From CBDBKL01 sp965206675 (GTDB lineage Bacteria > Bdellovibrionota > Bdellovibrionia > Bdellovibrionales > JAKFYE01): a DNA stretch of 64,000 bases. Position 1 is the stretch's first letter; each line of letters opens with the position of its first letter. The position numbers and the translations under genes were made by a program. The notes under the pieces are model-generated. The model was not told the DNA's origin and searched no databases. It was given only the letters and a program-made list of their open reading frames with translations. The stretch lies in assembly GCA_965206675.1 (NCBI GenBank), contig CBDBKL010000006.1, positions 186,001-250,000 on the forward strand. Reading direction: 5' to 3'. Of the stretch, positions 17,771 through 27,494 are shown one piece after another.

Positions 17771-19180
17771 GTGAAACCACGAATTCTTGTTGTTGATGAT
17801 GAAGAATCTATAAGAGAATTTTTAGATATCATGCTCAAAAAAGAAGGCTATGAGGTAACTCTTGCTGAAGACGGACAAGTCGCAGTAGATATTATTAAAA
17901 AGAAAAACTTTGACATGATCATATCAGATTTACAAATGCCCAATATGACTGGAATGCAAGTTCTCGAACATGTAAAAAATAACTGCCCTGATACACTATT
18001 TATGATCATTACAGCATTTGGCACTACAGAATCTGCTGTCGACGCCATGAAAATGGGAGCTTATGACTACATTACAAAACCATTTAAAATTGATGAAGTT
18101 AGATTAAATGTTAAAAATGCCCTTCGAAGTAAAAATTTAGAAATTGAGAATAGAAATTTAAAAAAGGAATTAAATAAAGAATATAGTTTTAAGAATTTAG
18201 TAGGCAATTCTGATGAAATGCATAAGGTTTATGATCTCATTGAACGTGTCGCTCAATCACCAACAAATGTATTAATTACTGGAGAAAGTGGAACCGGTAA
18301 AGAAATGGTGGCCAAAGCCATTCATTATAATGGCCCTCTAAAAGAAAACCCCTTTGTCACTGTCAATTGCGGAGCTATTCCTGAAAATCTTATCGAATCA
18401 GAAATGTTTGGACATAAAAAAGGATCTTTTACAGGTGCAGTTTCCGATAAATTAGGCCTTTTCGAAGTTGCTAACAACGGAACACTCTTCCTTGATGAAG
18501 TCGGAGAACTCCCCCTTAATATTCAAGTAAAACTACTCAGAGCTATTCAAGAAAGGGCGATTCGCCGAGTGGGTGCAACAGAAGATATTAAAATAAATGT
18601 GAGAATCATAGCTGCAACCAATAGAAACTTAGAGGAAATGGTTGGCTCAGGACAATTTAGAGAAGACCTTTATTACAGATTAAATGTCATTTTAATTAAC
18701 ACCCCCCCATTGAGAGATCGATCTGCTGATATTCCTACTTTAGCCAGTCACTTTTTAAAGAAATACAATGAACGATTAAATAAAAATATCAGTGGTATCT
18801 CCGATGAAGCAATGAGCACATTAAAATCCTATAAATACCCAGGAAATGTTCGCGAACTGGAAAACATTATTGAAAGAACAATTGCTCTTGAAGGTGGAGC
18901 TGTTATCTTACCAGAATCTCTTCCTCCCTTTGTCAACACATCATCCGGACGAAAAATGGCCTCCAGTCAAGAAATTGAAATTACAGATGAAGGAATCGAT
19001 CTAGAAAAAGTCATTGGGCAAATTGAAAAAGAGCTATTAATTAAAGCTATCCACAAAAGTTCAGGAGTAAAAAAGAAAGCCGCCAAACTTCTAAATATCA
19101 CCTTTCGATCTATGAGATATAGGGTGGACAAGTATGGGTTGGGTTCGGCGGAAGATGATGACCTGCGAGATGAAAGTTAA
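17771..19180 (+). CDS. pilR: PilR-type sigma-54-dependent response regulator
   Basis: Receiver (Asp ~54 in ISDLQMPNMTG), AAA+ domain with Walker A GESGTGKE, the sigma-54-contacting loop GSFTGA, Walker B FLDEVGELP and arginine fingers REDLYYRLN, then a FIS-type HTH (KKKAAKLLNITFRSMRYRV). All activator motifs are intact, unlike the NtrX of this window. In relatives it activates pilA; no pilA follows here. The start is GTG at 17771 with GAAAGGAG 6 bases upstream. The stop codon is followed immediately by palindromic element copy B. Confidence 0.94.
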   Translation: MKPRILVVDDEESIREFLDIMLKKEGYEVTLAEDGQVAVDIIKKKNFDMIISDLQMPNMTGMQVLEHVKNNCPDTLFMIITAFGTTESAVDAMKMGAYDYITKPFKIDEVRLNVKNALRSKNLEIENRNLKKELNKEYSFKNLVGNSDEMHKVYDLIERVAQSPTNVLITGESGTGKEMVAKAIHYNGPLKENPFVTVNCGAIPENLIESEMFGHKKGSFTGAVSDKLGLFEVANNGTLFLDEVGELPLNIQVKLLRAIQERAIRRVGATEDIKINVRIIAATNRNLEEMVGSGQFREDLYYRLNVILINTPPLRDRSADIPTLASHFLKKYNERLNKNISGISDEAMSTLKSYKYPGNVRELENIIERTIALEGGAVILPESLPPFVNTSSGRKMASSQEIEITDEGIDLEKVIGQIEKELLIKAIHKSSGVKKKAAKLLNITFRSMRYRVDKYGLGSAEDDDLRDES

Positions 19181-19308
19181 GTAGATTCTGAAAAAGTGTC
19201 ATCTACTTCGTTGCAATCACTCAAACACTCACTCCGACGTAGGAAAAACTACGCCTCCGTTCGGTTTGAGCTTGAACGCCTCGTATCTAACACTTTTTCA
19301 GAATCCAC
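19181..19308 (+). repeat. Palindromic element family 1, copy B
   Basis: 128 bp starting at the base after the pilR stop. The 18-bp arms GTAGATTCTGAAAAAGTG (19181-19198) and 19291-19308 pair with one mismatch. The interior is nearly identical to copy A (CTACTTCGTTGCAATCACTC, GACGTAGGAAAAACTACG), but the arms differ, with matching changes on both sides. Confidence 0.93.
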
Positions 19309-19318
19309 CTAATTCCTT

Positions 19319-19390
19319 TCTCCCTTCGGGAGATACGCCCTCCGCCTCAGAAAACTCGTTTTGGACCCCCCTAAAAAAAGTTCCCTCTAA
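19319..19390 (-). repeat. Fragment of palindromic family 2
   Basis: 19319-19362 matches the reverse complement of 9076-9119 at 43 of 44 bases, including the TCTCCCTTCGGGAGA hairpin. The outer 27-bp arms are missing. The following TAAAAAAAGTTCCCTCT is shared with the fragment near 56.5 kb, so the homology runs past the hairpin. It sits 10 bp behind family 1 copy B. Confidence 0.85.
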
Positions 19391-19432
19391 AAAGCTTCAA
19401 CCCATCTAATATTTTTTGTTAAGATAACTGAT

Positions 19433-20536
19433 ATGCGAATAGGATATGATGCAAAAAGAGCTTTTAATAATACTACAGGTTTAGGAAATTATTCTCGAAC
19501 TCTAATCCAAGATATAGAAAATATGCGTCCCGATTGGCCCTTCTTCCTATTTACTCCATTTTGCAAAGTTCCTTTCTCTACAAAAAATCAAATCATCACA
19601 CCTAATAACTTTATCAGTAAAACCTTTCATCCCCTCTGGAGAAGCTATGGGATTTTACAAAATATTGCAAAACTCAAGTTAGATCTCTTTCATGGATTGA
19701 GCCATGAAATCCCTTATGGAGCTCACCGGATAACAAAAACTGTAGTCACTATTCATGATCTTATCTTCCTAATACGCCCCCAAGAATTTAATAAAATTGA
19801 TCGCCAAATATACAATTACAAACTTCGCTATGCCACTAAACAGGCTCACCATGTTCTGACGTTTACCGAAGATACTAAAAAAAATCTCATTCACTACTTA
19901 AAAGTCCCTGAAAAAAAAATAACGCTTATCTCTCAAAGCTGCCACCCCGCCTTTCTTAAAAAATATTCATCTGAAGACATTTCTGAATGCCGTAGAAAAT
20001 TTGGCCTTTCTAAGCCCTATATACATTTTGTAGGATCTTTTATCCCTAGGAAAAAACCCATGGAAATTCTCCTCGCCTTTGAACATATTGCCAACACCAT
20101 AGATGCAGACCTTGTAATGATTGGCAACGGACCTCAAAAGAAAACAGGCCAGCACTTTGTTACAGAAAAAAAACTTAATGAACGCATTCATTTTATCTCC
20201 CCTAAAAATTATGAAGAAATGGCTATGCTATACCAAGGCTCCGAACTCCTTCTCTATCCCAGCGTAGCTGAGGGCTTTGGACTGCCTATCTTAGAAGCCC
20301 ACTTTTCCAAAACCCCCGTACTCACCTCTACTCACTCCTGCTTGCCAGAAATTGCTGGACCCTACAGCTATTATACCAACCCCGACCATATAGAAGAATT
20401 TGCCGATCAATTACAAGAAATCCTTAATTCTTCTGAAGAAAGAGCCTCGAGAGCACAAAAATCCAACCTTTGGGCACAAAAATTTACCCCACAAAAAGTC
20501 ACACACCAACTGATCCAATTCTACGAATCCATCTAA
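19433..20536 (+). CDS. Glycosyltransferase, GT4 family
   Basis: Predicted retaining glycosyltransferase with a GT-B fold. The C-terminal half shows the donor-binding pattern FVGSFIPRKKPMEILLAF and the E-x7-E motif region YPSVAEGFGLPILEAHFSKT, standard for GT4. The N-terminal half (GNYSRTLIQDIE, DLFHGLSHEIP) fits the acceptor domain. It probably adds a hexose to LPS, capsule or another glycan; donor and acceptor are unknown. 367 aa is typical. No strong ribosome-binding site is visible before ATG 19433. It is downstream of palindromic repeats and 70 bp before a TVP38-type protein. Confidence 0.88.
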   Translation: MRIGYDAKRAFNNTTGLGNYSRTLIQDIENMRPDWPFFLFTPFCKVPFSTKNQIITPNNFISKTFHPLWRSYGILQNIAKLKLDLFHGLSHEIPYGAHRITKTVVTIHDLIFLIRPQEFNKIDRQIYNYKLRYATKQAHHVLTFTEDTKKNLIHYLKVPEKKITLISQSCHPAFLKKYSSEDISECRRKFGLSKPYIHFVGSFIPRKKPMEILLAFEHIANTIDADLVMIGNGPQKKTGQHFVTEKKLNERIHFISPKNYEEMAMLYQGSELLLYPSVAEGFGLPILEAHFSKTPVLTSTHSCLPEIAGPYSYYTNPDHIEEFADQLQEILNSSEERASRAQKSNLWAQKFTPQKVTHQLIQFYESI

Positions 20537-20606
20537 CCTGTCTCTTGTTCTTAATTTTAAATTATTATATCGCCTTACTTAATAATACTTTATATTATGA
20601 AACAAG

Positions 20607-21311
20607 ATGCAAAAAAAATTAAAAATATTCTTAATACTCTGTGCATGTATTGGTGTATTCATTTTTTTGAAAAACCAATACTCTGAAATATTCACGTTAA
20701 GTTATTTAAAAACTCAACACAGCATTCTTATGTCCTACTATCAACAACACACTCTGCTGACCTGTATTTTATACTTTATTATCTATGTTATAACAGCGAC
20801 CCTGGGTGTACCTATACTTACATTATTAACTGTAGGGGGCGGCACCCTTTTTGGAACCGCAACGGGCACACTTATAGTTTCATTTGCAAGTTCTATTGCT
20901 GCAACTATAGCTTTTTTAGTCACTCGCTTTTTCCTTTTTGAAGAAACACAATTAAAATTTAAAAATAAATTTAAAAAGTTCTACCAAGGAATAGAAAAAG
21001 AGGGATGGATATATCTTTTAAGTTTACGCCTTATTCCTGTATTTCCATATCCTATGATTAATCTGGTTATGGGACTAACCCCCATACCAACCTTAAGTTT
21101 TTACCTAGCAACTCAAGCCGGGATGTTACCCTCCACTCTCTTATATGCTTACACGGGAACACAACTAAAAACAATTGACTCTGTGGATGATATTATTTCT
21201 TTAAAAATGATATTTATCCTTATTCTCCTCGCTTTGTTTCCTCTGATGGCTAAGTTTTATCTCTGGCGACGGTCACAAAAAAAAACGCAGTCCTATTTCC
21301 AACAGCAATGA
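20607..21311 (+). CDS. TVP38/TMEM64 (SNARE-associated, DedA-like) membrane protein
   Basis: 234 aa with five or six membrane segments. The core SNARE-assoc region is recognisable: GVPILTLLTVGGGTLFG, then FASSIAATIAFLVTRFF, and the LLSLRLIPVFPYPMINLVMG signature. Family members are linked to lipid scrambling or undecaprenyl-phosphate recycling and membrane integrity, but individual substrates are mostly unproven. The chosen ATG follows an A-rich leader; an ATG 10 bases earlier is in another frame. It converges with the SEL1 protease gene at 21428. Confidence 0.88.
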   Translation: MQKKLKIFLILCACIGVFIFLKNQYSEIFTLSYLKTQHSILMSYYQQHTLLTCILYFIIYVITATLGVPILTLLTVGGGTLFGTATGTLIVSFASSIAATIAFLVTRFFLFEETQLKFKNKFKKFYQGIEKEGWIYLLSLRLIPVFPYPMINLVMGLTPIPTLSFYLATQAGMLPSTLLYAYTGTQLKTIDSVDDIISLKMIFILILLALFPLMAKFYLWRRSQKKTQSYFQQQ

Positions 21312-21427
21312 AACCCACAATCAATAACACGAATCAATGATGAGATAAGTCAGTAAATTAAGAAAACCAATTTCAAGAAAGTCTAAGACGTTATGCTAAT
21401 ACTTTTCTCTACTCGTCCATTAATATT

Positions 21428-22717
21428 TTAGAAAGGGCATGGTGTTTTTTTCTGCTCTGCCCACTCTTGCAAACTTTCAACAGGATCCTTACCATCTATC
21501 ATTAAAAGCTTAATACGAGCTCTGTCATGACCTTGATCTGCCAGTGCTTTAAATTCCTCACGAGCTTTTCTAATCTGTGGTGGTCCCACTCTTCCTTCAT
21601 ACAGCATAATTGCATAATTATATCTGGCCTTTACATGACCTTGTTTTGCTGCCTTTTCAAACCAATAAAAAGCTCTTTGATAATCTGGAACCCCTATTTT
21701 CCCAAGATTTATATAATATAGATATCCCGCCCAGTACATAGCATCTACATGTCCTTGATTTGCTGCCTTTTCGACCCAATAGAGAGTCCTTTCATACTCC
21801 TCTCGTATAATGCTTCTCTTGTGTTCAGAATGTGTCTTTTGATTCATTTGATGAGAGATCAACCCCGCATAAAATTGAGCAATTACATGTCCCCGATAAC
21901 CAGCTCTTTCATACCAAAAGAGAGCTTCTTCATTACTCTGTCCTATACTTCCAATATCATATTCATACGCCAAACCCAGACGAAACATATCCTCTGCTGA
22001 CTTTAGATACTTATCAACCTTTTCACTCACTGTAGGGTAGTGCTCATGATAGAAACGTGCCCCCCACTCTCTTTCCAAAACATCTCTATGGTTCTCAATA
22101 AAAGTTTTTAATTTACTGATAGGTAAAGCAAAGGCATAGCGATCTTTAAGCTGTTCTGACAATCCTCCTACAACTATTCCAATAACTCTTAAATCCCTAG
22201 TAGAAAAAACAGGGGAACCACTACTTCCCGGAGCTCCAAAAGCTGTCATATGAAATAACTCACTTCCCATTTGAGTTCCAACAGTCCCTTCTGCAATGAC
22301 ACTTATCATGGCTTTAGGATCTGCGGATCGAATAATAGGATATCCTATGGAAAAAATCTTTTTACCCCTAGATATATCTATATCACTTCCCAACACTAGT
22401 GGTTTATAGTGATCCTTTGATGTTTGAATGATAGCTAAGTCATTTTGCGAATCAATAACAAGAACTCTTCCAATATCTTCTCCCTGCAAAGTACGAAGCT
22501 GTACCATGACATTTTCAAAATCTAAACCATCAACAGCGAAATCCCCAACTACAAGGTCAGCATTTGAATTACGCACACTACTTCGAATAATATGATAATT
22601 TGTCACCAGCAGATTTTCTGTTATAAAAAAACCACTACCTTGGCTTCCATCACTATTATAAACCACTGCAGTGGATTGACGTAAATTTCTATAATCCTCT
22701 TGGCTGGCTCCATACAA
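21428..22717 (-). CDS. Secreted trypsin-like protease with SEL1 repeats (paralog 1; N-terminus probably frameshifted)
   Basis: A trypsin-like domain (~1-210) carries all three catalytic residues: His in TNYHIIRSS, Asp in SQNDLAIIQ, Ser in GSSGSPVF. About five SEL1 repeats (~240-415) follow, ending CPF. The open frame can only start at TTG 22717, which removes the export signal. However, an ATG at 22778 with AGGGA just upstream reads MISLTVKEYLFF and then goes out of frame at the A6 run 22743-22748. Removing one base there joins it to VILFHSFLLYGASQEDY, a normal signal peptide. The likely full gene is 21428-22778 with a 1-nt homopolymer frameshift. Paralogs follow at 22802 and 24994. Confidence 0.8.
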   Translation of the reverse strand: MYGASQEDYRNLRQSTAVVYNSDGSQGSGFFITENLLVTNYHIIRSSVRNSNADLVVGDFAVDGLDFENVMVQLRTLQGEDIGRVLVIDSQNDLAIIQTSKDHYKPLVLGSDIDISRGKKIFSIGYPIIRSADPKAMISVIAEGTVGTQMGSELFHMTAFGAPGSSGSPVFSTRDLRVIGIVVGGLSEQLKDRYAFALPISKLKTFIENHRDVLEREWGARFYHEHYPTVSEKVDKYLKSAEDMFRLGLAYEYDIGSIGQSNEEALFWYERAGYRGHVIAQFYAGLISHQMNQKTHSEHKRSIIREEYERTLYWVEKAANQGHVDAMYWAGYLYYINLGKIGVPDYQRAFYWFEKAAKQGHVKARYNYAIMLYEGRVGPPQIRKAREEFKALADQGHDRARIKLLMIDGKDPVESLQEWAEQKKTPCPF

Positions 22718-22801
22718 TAAGAAGGAGTGAAATAAAATAACGAAAAAACAGATATTCTTTAACTGTTAATGAAATCATTATCCCTTTTTCTTTTTGGAAT
22801 T

Positions 22802-24838
22802 TTAATAAGGACATAATAGTTCTGGTTCTTTCCCTCTACTTCTTTCAAACCAATATCTTGCCTTTTGAATATCTTTTGAAACCCCTTCCCCAAAATAAAG
22901 CAAACGAGCATATTGAAATTGGGCGTTCACTTCTCCCAACACGGCACCTTTTTCAAACCACCGAGCAGCTTCTTTAGGATCTTTTTGAACCCCTATTCCA
23001 AGGTAGGTCATTAAACCAACTTGTAATATGGCATCCAAATAATTTTGTTCCGCAAGTGCTTTAAACCCCTCAAAGGACTCTTCAACATTTTGAGTCACTT
23101 CCGTCGGTTCATAATAAAGCATCATAGACTTATTAAACAAAGCTCCTAAATGTCCTCTTTCTGCAAGAGAACTAAACCCCTTAAAAGCTCCTTTAACATC
23201 TTCTGACGTTCCATGTCCGTGGTAACGCATGAAAGCCATCATAAAAGTAGCATCCATATGCCCCGCCCTTGCGAGCACACTAAATTCCTCAAAAGCCCTT
23301 TTCTCATTTCGTGCAATCCCCAACCCTTGATAGCGCATCAAAGCCATATTAAACCAAGCTGCTAAATGTGCTTCTCCCGCAAGAATCTCAAACTCTCTAA
23401 AAGCTCTTGGAATATCTCGTTTAACCCCTAGTTCTTGATAGAGCATGGTCGCCCTTATAAATCGAGCTTCCATATGTCCCTGTTCAGCCGCTACATCTAA
23501 CCTTTCAAAAGCTTTTTTAAAATCTGGCGGCATCAACGTCCCGATACCCTTCATAAGTATACGACCACTATAATAATTTGCCTCCATATGACCTTGATCA
23601 GCTGCTTTTTCATACCAATCAAAAGCTTCTTTTAGATTTTGCTGTACCTCTTGCCCAAACTCAATCATGGTACCCACCATAAACTGAGCATCTGGATAAC
23701 CTTTTTCTGCAAGTATTTTAAATCCTTCAAAAGCTCCCCTAACATCTTTTGGAATTCCATGTCCGTGGTAACGCATATTCGACGTTAAAAATATGGCTTC
23801 TGAATGTCCCTCTCCAGCCGCAATTTCCAATTTTTCAAAACCTTCCAAAAAATTCCCTCTTTGTGCATATACACGTCCCAGATGAAAATTCCCCTCTATA
23901 TCTCCTTCATTAGCTGCCTTCTCATACCAATCAAAAGCCTTTTGTAGATCACGACGACCCAAACTTCCAAAACCAAACTCATATACCAAACCAAGATGAA
24001 CCATATCTATTGGTGTTTTTATATATGTATCAAGTTGTACTTCCCTAATAGAATCAGGGCGTATCTCACTAAGAGGTCCTTTTATTTCTAAAACATCTTT
24101 ATGTTCCTCAATGAAAGTTTTTAATTTATTAACAGGTATAGCAAAAATAGACTTACCTCCTGAAACTAAAATCACCCACGAGGCTATTCCAACAACTTTT
24201 AAATCTTTAGAAAATACCGGTAAACCACTGTGATCTTTTACCTCCCCCTCTACAGGATAGTAAAACATTTCATTTCCTATTCGACTTCCAACAGAACCCT
24301 CTAAGAAAACTTCTTGTGCTTCTTTAAAATCTTTAGAAACAATCAGATTAGGATCTTTAATAGTAAAAACTGTCTCACCCTCTACGACTTCCCTGCCACT
24401 TCCTATGTCAAAAGGCTTATAACCGTCTTCTAGTGTTTTAATGATGGCTAAATCATTGTGAGGATCAACCGCAGAAACTATCCCAACATCTATGTTCCCT
24501 GGGGTTTTCACCTCTACCATGGCTTCGCTAAATGTAGACCTGTCATTTGGATCAACCAAATCTTGAATAAGAGAGTAACTTGTAACTAATAAGTTTTTAT
24601 CTATAAAGAACCCACCGCCAGTCTTCTCCATTTGTGGATTCATACCATTACGAACAGTGGCAATTGATTCCCGTAAAACCCTATAATCTTCTTCGTTTAC
24701 AGCATTTACTAGAGGAACATAAAAGCAAATGATAAGGAGAAAGAATACTTTTAAACACGCAGAGAATATGTTTTTATTTCCACCTGATCCACACAACATT
24801 CTCTGACTTCCGATCCCGTTCTGTATATATCTATTCAT
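22802..24838 (-). CDS. Secreted trypsin-like pseudoprotease with long SEL1 array (paralog 2)
   Basis: 678 aa: signal peptide (hydrophobic ~30-45, cleavage after VNA), trypsin-like domain (~48-255), then about eleven SEL1 repeats (~275-665) and a CPY terminus. The Asp (PHNDLAIIK) and a Ser (HSGLPVF) are visible, but the catalytic His position reads TSYSLIQ where paralog 1 has TNYHIIR. The protein is thus probably not an active protease. SEL1 repeats form solenoids for protein binding, so a periplasmic or secreted binding role is plausible. It is 84 bp upstream of paralog 1 on the same strand. Confidence 0.85.
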   Translation of the reverse strand: MNRYIQNGIGSQRMLCGSGGNKNIFSACLKVFFLLIICFYVPLVNAVNEEDYRVLRESIATVRNGMNPQMEKTGGGFFIDKNLLVTSYSLIQDLVDPNDRSTFSEAMVEVKTPGNIDVGIVSAVDPHNDLAIIKTLEDGYKPFDIGSGREVVEGETVFTIKDPNLIVSKDFKEAQEVFLEGSVGSRIGNEMFYYPVEGEVKDHSGLPVFSKDLKVVGIASWVILVSGGKSIFAIPVNKLKTFIEEHKDVLEIKGPLSEIRPDSIREVQLDTYIKTPIDMVHLGLVYEFGFGSLGRRDLQKAFDWYEKAANEGDIEGNFHLGRVYAQRGNFLEGFEKLEIAAGEGHSEAIFLTSNMRYHGHGIPKDVRGAFEGFKILAEKGYPDAQFMVGTMIEFGQEVQQNLKEAFDWYEKAADQGHMEANYYSGRILMKGIGTLMPPDFKKAFERLDVAAEQGHMEARFIRATMLYQELGVKRDIPRAFREFEILAGEAHLAAWFNMALMRYQGLGIARNEKRAFEEFSVLARAGHMDATFMMAFMRYHGHGTSEDVKGAFKGFSSLAERGHLGALFNKSMMLYYEPTEVTQNVEESFEGFKALAEQNYLDAILQVGLMTYLGIGVQKDPKEAARWFEKGAVLGEVNAQFQYARLLYFGEGVSKDIQKARYWFERSRGKEPELLCPY

Positions 24839-24993
24839 GAGATTCCAATCCCCAGATTAGTTATTCCTATTAATATCCTTTTCTCTCTAAATCAAAATGA
24901 AAATGAACCCCTGAAAATAACACCCTATTAAGAAATAAACCTTTACAAGGACTCTAAAACCAGTAGAAAATTCAATACCTACACTAAAAAAAA

Positions 24994-26171
24994 CTAATAC
25001 TCACAAGAAGAATCTGGAAATCGCCCCTCTTTAAGAAAGGCCCGAGCACGCCACTCTGATGCGACCTTCCTATCTATAGGGGTGCCTTCCCCGTTACGTA
25101 ACATGTATGCAACTTGATACTGAGATTTTACATGTTTTTGATGAGCCGCTCTTTCAAACCAATAGAAGGCTTCCTGAAGATTTTGTTCAATCCCATACAA
25201 CCCATAATAATATGCCCTTCCAATTTCGAATTGAGCTTCTACATATCCCTGTCTAGCCGATAACATAAACAATTCAAAAGATTTTTTTTCATTACACTAC
25301 CGACTCCTTCTCTATAAGCCAAACCAAGATAATACCTCTCAACCGATGTTCTTATATAAAAATCAAGAAGTGCTTTTTCACTCGGTTGATAACGTATCTC
25401 ATCTAATAAATGAACTCCTTCTGCTCTTAAGAAATCCCTATGTCTTTCAACAAGATCTCTTAGCTTATTAGAAGGGATAGCAAAAATATCACTCACAACC
25501 CGATTAAGGTTTATATCAGTAGGAGAATGTCTTGCTTCTAATGATTTCGTTGTCACCATCCCCATAATTTCTGAATTGTGAGAGAAAACAGGGGAACCAA
25601 TCATTGGACGAGATGAAAAACCAACTTCAGCATGGAAAAGTTCATTTCCTATTTGAGTTTTAATTATCCCCCCTACAATGAAACCATCCCCATAACCCCC
25701 ATCTGGATTTGGGATTCTTGGATCAAATAAAGGAACTAGAACGATCTTATTTCTTATGTCACGCATACGACTATTGCTACTTAATGAAAAAAAGTCATAT
25801 CGATTTGTGGGCATCTTAATGAGAACCAAATCATTTTTGGGATCAACAACGAGAACTCTTCCAAGACTGGCTCCTAGTACCGTAAATACTTGCACGGGGA
25901 TATTTTCATACACCGCTATTCCATCTACAACATTTGAAGGCGTCATATAATTTGGTGAGTGTTTACCCATAAAGGATTCTTCAACAACATGGTAGCTTGT
26001 GACTAACAAATCATTTGTGATGAAAAATCCACTAGTTTCACGGGCTCCGTTTTGAATGACTGGAGTTAATTGTATGATTTCATTATAAATAATTTGTTGC
26101 TTTTTACTTACCCCATAAACCTGAAGAGCAAAAAAAGAAACCCCTAGAAATAACACTTTCTTCATCATCAA
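24994..26171 (-). pseudogene. Trypsin-like/SEL1 paralog 3, split by a homopolymer frameshift
   Basis: Two overlapping frames together make one paralog. 25239-26171 gives a signal peptide (MMMKKVLFLGVSFFALQVYG) and a trypsin-like domain; 24994-25272 gives two or three SEL1 repeats ending SSCEY. They are out of frame by one base at the T8 run 25282-25289 (A8 in the message). Nine A would read VMKKKSFELFMLSARQGY, a perfect SEL1 continuation. The protease domain has the His (TSYHVVEE) and Asp (PKNDLVLIK), but the nucleophile position reads MIGSPVF instead of SSGSPVF, so it would be inactive even if repaired. It may be a real mutation, a phase-variable tract or an assembly error. Confidence 0.8.
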
Positions 26172-26362
26172 CGCATCTTTCTAAAACTACATTCATACGT
26201 TATGCAATTTGACAGAAGCAAGTTTTATTTCAATGCCTCATCACAAACCCTCACATTCACATGTGATATATTGATCACACTTTAGTTTTTTCCAATACCT
26301 TTCCATGCAAGATTTACCTAAAATTGAAAATGAGACCGATATATAATTATAGAGCTATTATA

Positions 26363-26398
26363 TATATGCAGGTTATGTATTCACATAACCTGCATATA
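26363..26398. terminator. Strong hairpin downstream of the sigma-54 activator
   Basis: A 16-bp perfect stem (TATATGCAGGTTATGT) with a 4-nt loop lies 23 bp behind the stop of the minus-strand activator gene. It lacks a clean T-run, so it could be a terminator or an operator for the SEL1 paralog genes downstream. The rest of 26172-26420 shows no gene. Confidence 0.55.
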
Positions 26399-26420
26399 AA
26401 AAATCAAAATTTAATATGAA

Positions 26421-27494
26421 TTAACTAGATGCTGTCTTCTTAATAGGAGTATCAGACTTCGGCTTTGAATGAATCGCATAATTTTCGAATTCACCATACT
26501 CATGAAGCTTATTATAAAGCGTCTTGATGGTAATGCCGAGGGCATGAGCCGCCCGAGTCTTATTCCCTTCAAAGTAACTTAAAGCCTTGAGAATATAACG
26601 CCTCTCTAACTCATGAAGAGTTAATGTTGGATCATAGTCATCAATGACAGTCTTTTGATCCGGATGTCTAATATTCTCTGGCAAATCACCAGGCATAATC
26701 GTATGACCTTCTGCCAATATCTGCGTGCGTTCACAAATGTTCTGTAACTCACGAATATTTCCTGGCCAGTCATACTTCTGCAAAATCTCCATAGCTTCAT
26801 CACTCATCTGATGACCTTTATTGAGATATCTATAGGAACCTGAAGATAAGAAATGATCAACAAGCAACGGAATATCTTCCTTTCGTCGTCTTAGAGGAGG
26901 AACTTGTGCCGTAATAGTGTTAATCCTGTAGAAAAGATCTTCTCTAAAAACACCTCGCACAACTTCTGATTCCAAATCTTTATTTGTCGCACTCACTAAG
27001 CGAATATTTACCTTAATAGGATCTTTTCCTCCAACTCGGTAAATCTCTCCCTCTTGAATAAAACGTAAGAGTTTGGCCTGAATGCCTGGAGTTAACTCGC
27101 CAATTTCATCCAAAAACAAAGTCCCACCATTAGCCACTTCAGCGAGACCTGTTTTGCGCATATAAGCTCCTGTAAAAGATCCCTTTTCATGACCAAAAAG
27201 TTCACTCTCTAAAAGAGATTCTCTTAAAGCTCCACAGTTAATGGCAATAAAGGGCTTATATCTCCGCGTACTCTTTTCATGGAGTGCCTTAGCTATCAGT
27301 TCTTTACCTGTCCCTGATTCCCCCAGTATTAAAACGCTGGCATCACTCTGAGCAACACGGTCAACCATCTTTAAAAGCTGATCAATAGCATCAGACTTAT
27401 AGATGATGCTCACTTCGCTTTTCTCAGGAACCTGCTGCTTTTGGTTAAATGTGGGGTTATTAGATGGGAGGATAAAACTTTCACGTTCTGACAT
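26421..27494 (-). CDS. Sigma-54-dependent activator without a receiver domain
   Basis: 357 aa: a short N-terminal tail (~1-30), AAA+ domain with Walker A GESGTGKE, intact GSFTGA loop, FLDEIGELTP and REDLFYRIN, then a FIS-type HTH (NKTRAAHALGITIKTLYNKL) and a polar tail. There is no receiver, GAF or PAS domain, so like PspF it is either constitutive or controlled by a partner protein. Target genes are unknown. It is divergent from the Xer recombinase with a 116-bp intergenic region. The C-terminal ~20 residues after the HTH are unusual. Confidence 0.9.
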   Translation of the reverse strand: MSERESFILPSNNPTFNQKQQVPEKSEVSIIYKSDAIDQLLKMVDRVAQSDASVLILGESGTGKELIAKALHEKSTRRYKPFIAINCGALRESLLESELFGHEKGSFTGAYMRKTGLAEVANGGTLFLDEIGELTPGIQAKLLRFIQEGEIYRVGGKDPIKVNIRLVSATNKDLESEVVRGVFREDLFYRINTITAQVPPLRRRKEDIPLLVDHFLSSGSYRYLNKGHQMSDEAMEILQKYDWPGNIRELQNICERTQILAEGHTIMPGDLPENIRHPDQKTVIDDYDPTLTLHELERRYILKALSYFEGNKTRAAHALGITIKTLYNKLHEYGEFENYAIHSKPKSDTPIKKTASS

